A DNA stretch of 64,000 nucleotides, from contig NZ_OU015430.1 of the NCBI RefSeq assembly GCF_907164845.1, positions 2,470,001 through 2,534,000 of the forward strand, in the 5' to 3' direction. Below the pieces are notes generated by a model. That model made no database searches and was not told where the DNA came from. It saw only the letters and a program-made list of their open reading frames with translations. This DNA is from Lysobacter luteus (lineage in GTDB: Bacteria; Pseudomonadota; Gammaproteobacteria; Xanthomonadales; Xanthomonadaceae). Numbering within the stretch: the first letter of the stretch is position 1; every line of letters starts with the position of its first letter. Both the position numbers and the translations under genes were made by a program. Positions 63,620-64,000 of this stretch are shown here, piece by piece.

Positions 63620-63657
63620 CGGTGTGCCCCGCCGCGGCGGGGCGTGACCGCGGGACA

Positions 63658-63687
63658 CGGGTCGCCGGGATTCCGGCGGCCCGTTTT
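63658..63687 (+). terminator. Terminator of the outer-membrane barrel gene
   Basis: CGGGTCGCCGG (63658-63668) and CCGGCGGCCCG (63673-63683), with one G-T pair and a GATT loop, followed by TTTT. It lies 39 bp past the stop. Confidence 0.85.
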
Positions 63688-63755
63688 CGTTATGGGCCGG
63701 CGCGTGGACGCTGGGCCTCCGATCATGCAATCTGCCCCGGCAGCCACTGCAGGGG

Positions 63756-64000
63756 ATGTCCTTGAACGCACCGAACCCGTCCGGCGTCGCCGCGCCTGCT
63801 CCCACGCCCACGCCGCCCGGCGACCCGACGATGGTCCGGGCGGTCAGCCGCTGGCAGTTGTTCGGCCTGTCGATCAACGACGTCATCGGCAGCGGCATCT
63901 ACCTGCTGCCGGCGGCGGCCGCGTTGTTGCTCGGTCCGGCCAGCCTGTGGGCGGTGCTGCTGGCTGGCGGGGCGGTGGCGCTGCTGGTGCTGTGCTACGC
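63756..64000 (+). CDS. APC-family amino acid permease (N-terminal part, cut by window end)
   Basis: Opens with ATG at 63756 after AGGGG. The first 30 residues are Pro/Ala-rich (APNPSGVAAPAPTPTPPGDP), then WQLFGLSINDVIGSGIYLLP, the first helix of APC-superfamily transporters with the GIY unwound segment, and the second helix begins. Only about 81 residues are inside the window. Probably imports an amino acid; substrate cannot be read. Confidence 0.82.
   Translation, partial: MSLNAPNPSGVAAPAPTPTPPGDPTMVRAVSRWQLFGLSINDVIGSGIYLLPAAAALLLGPASLWAVLLAGGAVALLVLCY

Overview
The window is a high-GC chromosomal segment of a gammaproteobacterium, almost certainly a member of the Xanthomonadaceae (Lysobacter/Luteimonas/Xanthomonas type). 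The assignment rests on gene content and order: an O-antigen cluster that starts directly behind the cystathionine gamma-synthase/lyase gene (metB is the classical Xanthomonas LPS-locus anchor), a Clp-type CRP homologue divergent from speD, pilU, the POT transporter, kynA, a phoPQ pair, and dispersed GTAGGAGC-type palindromic intergenic repeats. No plasmid, phage, insertion sequence or CRISPR is visible; most of the window is ordinary core genome.

Layout. 1-6795 (minus strand) is the metB-proximal edge of an ABC-transporter-dependent O-antigen locus: wzm, wzt with a C-terminal domain, a 970-residue methyltransferase/kinase-like/coiled-coil protein, and a large glycosyltransferase that runs off the left edge. 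6792-11214 holds metB, cbs, ydcH-like and a DUF4398 pair. 11306-19265 holds pilU, maiA-fah, tRNA-Gln, rpsI/rplM, glcF-coq7, speD and clp. 19326-26052 (minus) is a trp cluster (rpe, yegS-like, trpE, trpG, trpD, trpC, HAD gene). 26168-32840 carries dnaJ-like, purC, an Mpo1-like gene, two permeases or exporters, nhaA and a CaCA antiporter. 32937-38661 is aromatic amino-acid catabolism (hmgA, hppD, a MarR regulator, a POT transporter, kynA). 38852-42404 is a 2-oxoacid dehydrogenase E1alpha-E1beta-E2 operon. 42461-50848 holds a VOC protein, a GAF-GGDEF cyclase, trpS, stress proteins, arginase, tRNA-Thr, SPOR-coaX-birA and mtfA. 50856-53502 is phoQ-phoP plus a PepSY-like protein. 53651-64000 contains an amidinotransferase-fold hydrolase, dusA and a series of small secreted or low-complexity proteins, two EF-hand proteins, a PQQ-type sugar dehydrogenase, an amidase and the start of an APC permease.

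How things fit together. Wzm/Wzt export a finished O-polysaccharide. The neighbouring protein combines a SAM methyltransferase, a kinase-like catalytic loop and a coiled coil built of nine near-identical 25-residue repeats, which is the architecture of a WbdD-type chain terminator with a molecular ruler. The ruler here is encoded by 75-bp tandem DNA repeats that look able to expand and contract, and this is the most interesting signal in the window. Tyrosine breakdown is split over two loci (hppD-hmgA and fah-maiA); both have a related palindrome upstream (GTTTCA-N2-TGNAAC), and the MarR gene lies divergently at the first, which suggests one regulon. The trp cluster has a possible Trp-rich leader peptide before trpE.

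Limits. All calls come from reading translations and motifs by eye. No database search, GC calculation or RNA folding was run. Start sites were chosen from family lengths, Shine-Dalgarno sequences and overlaps.
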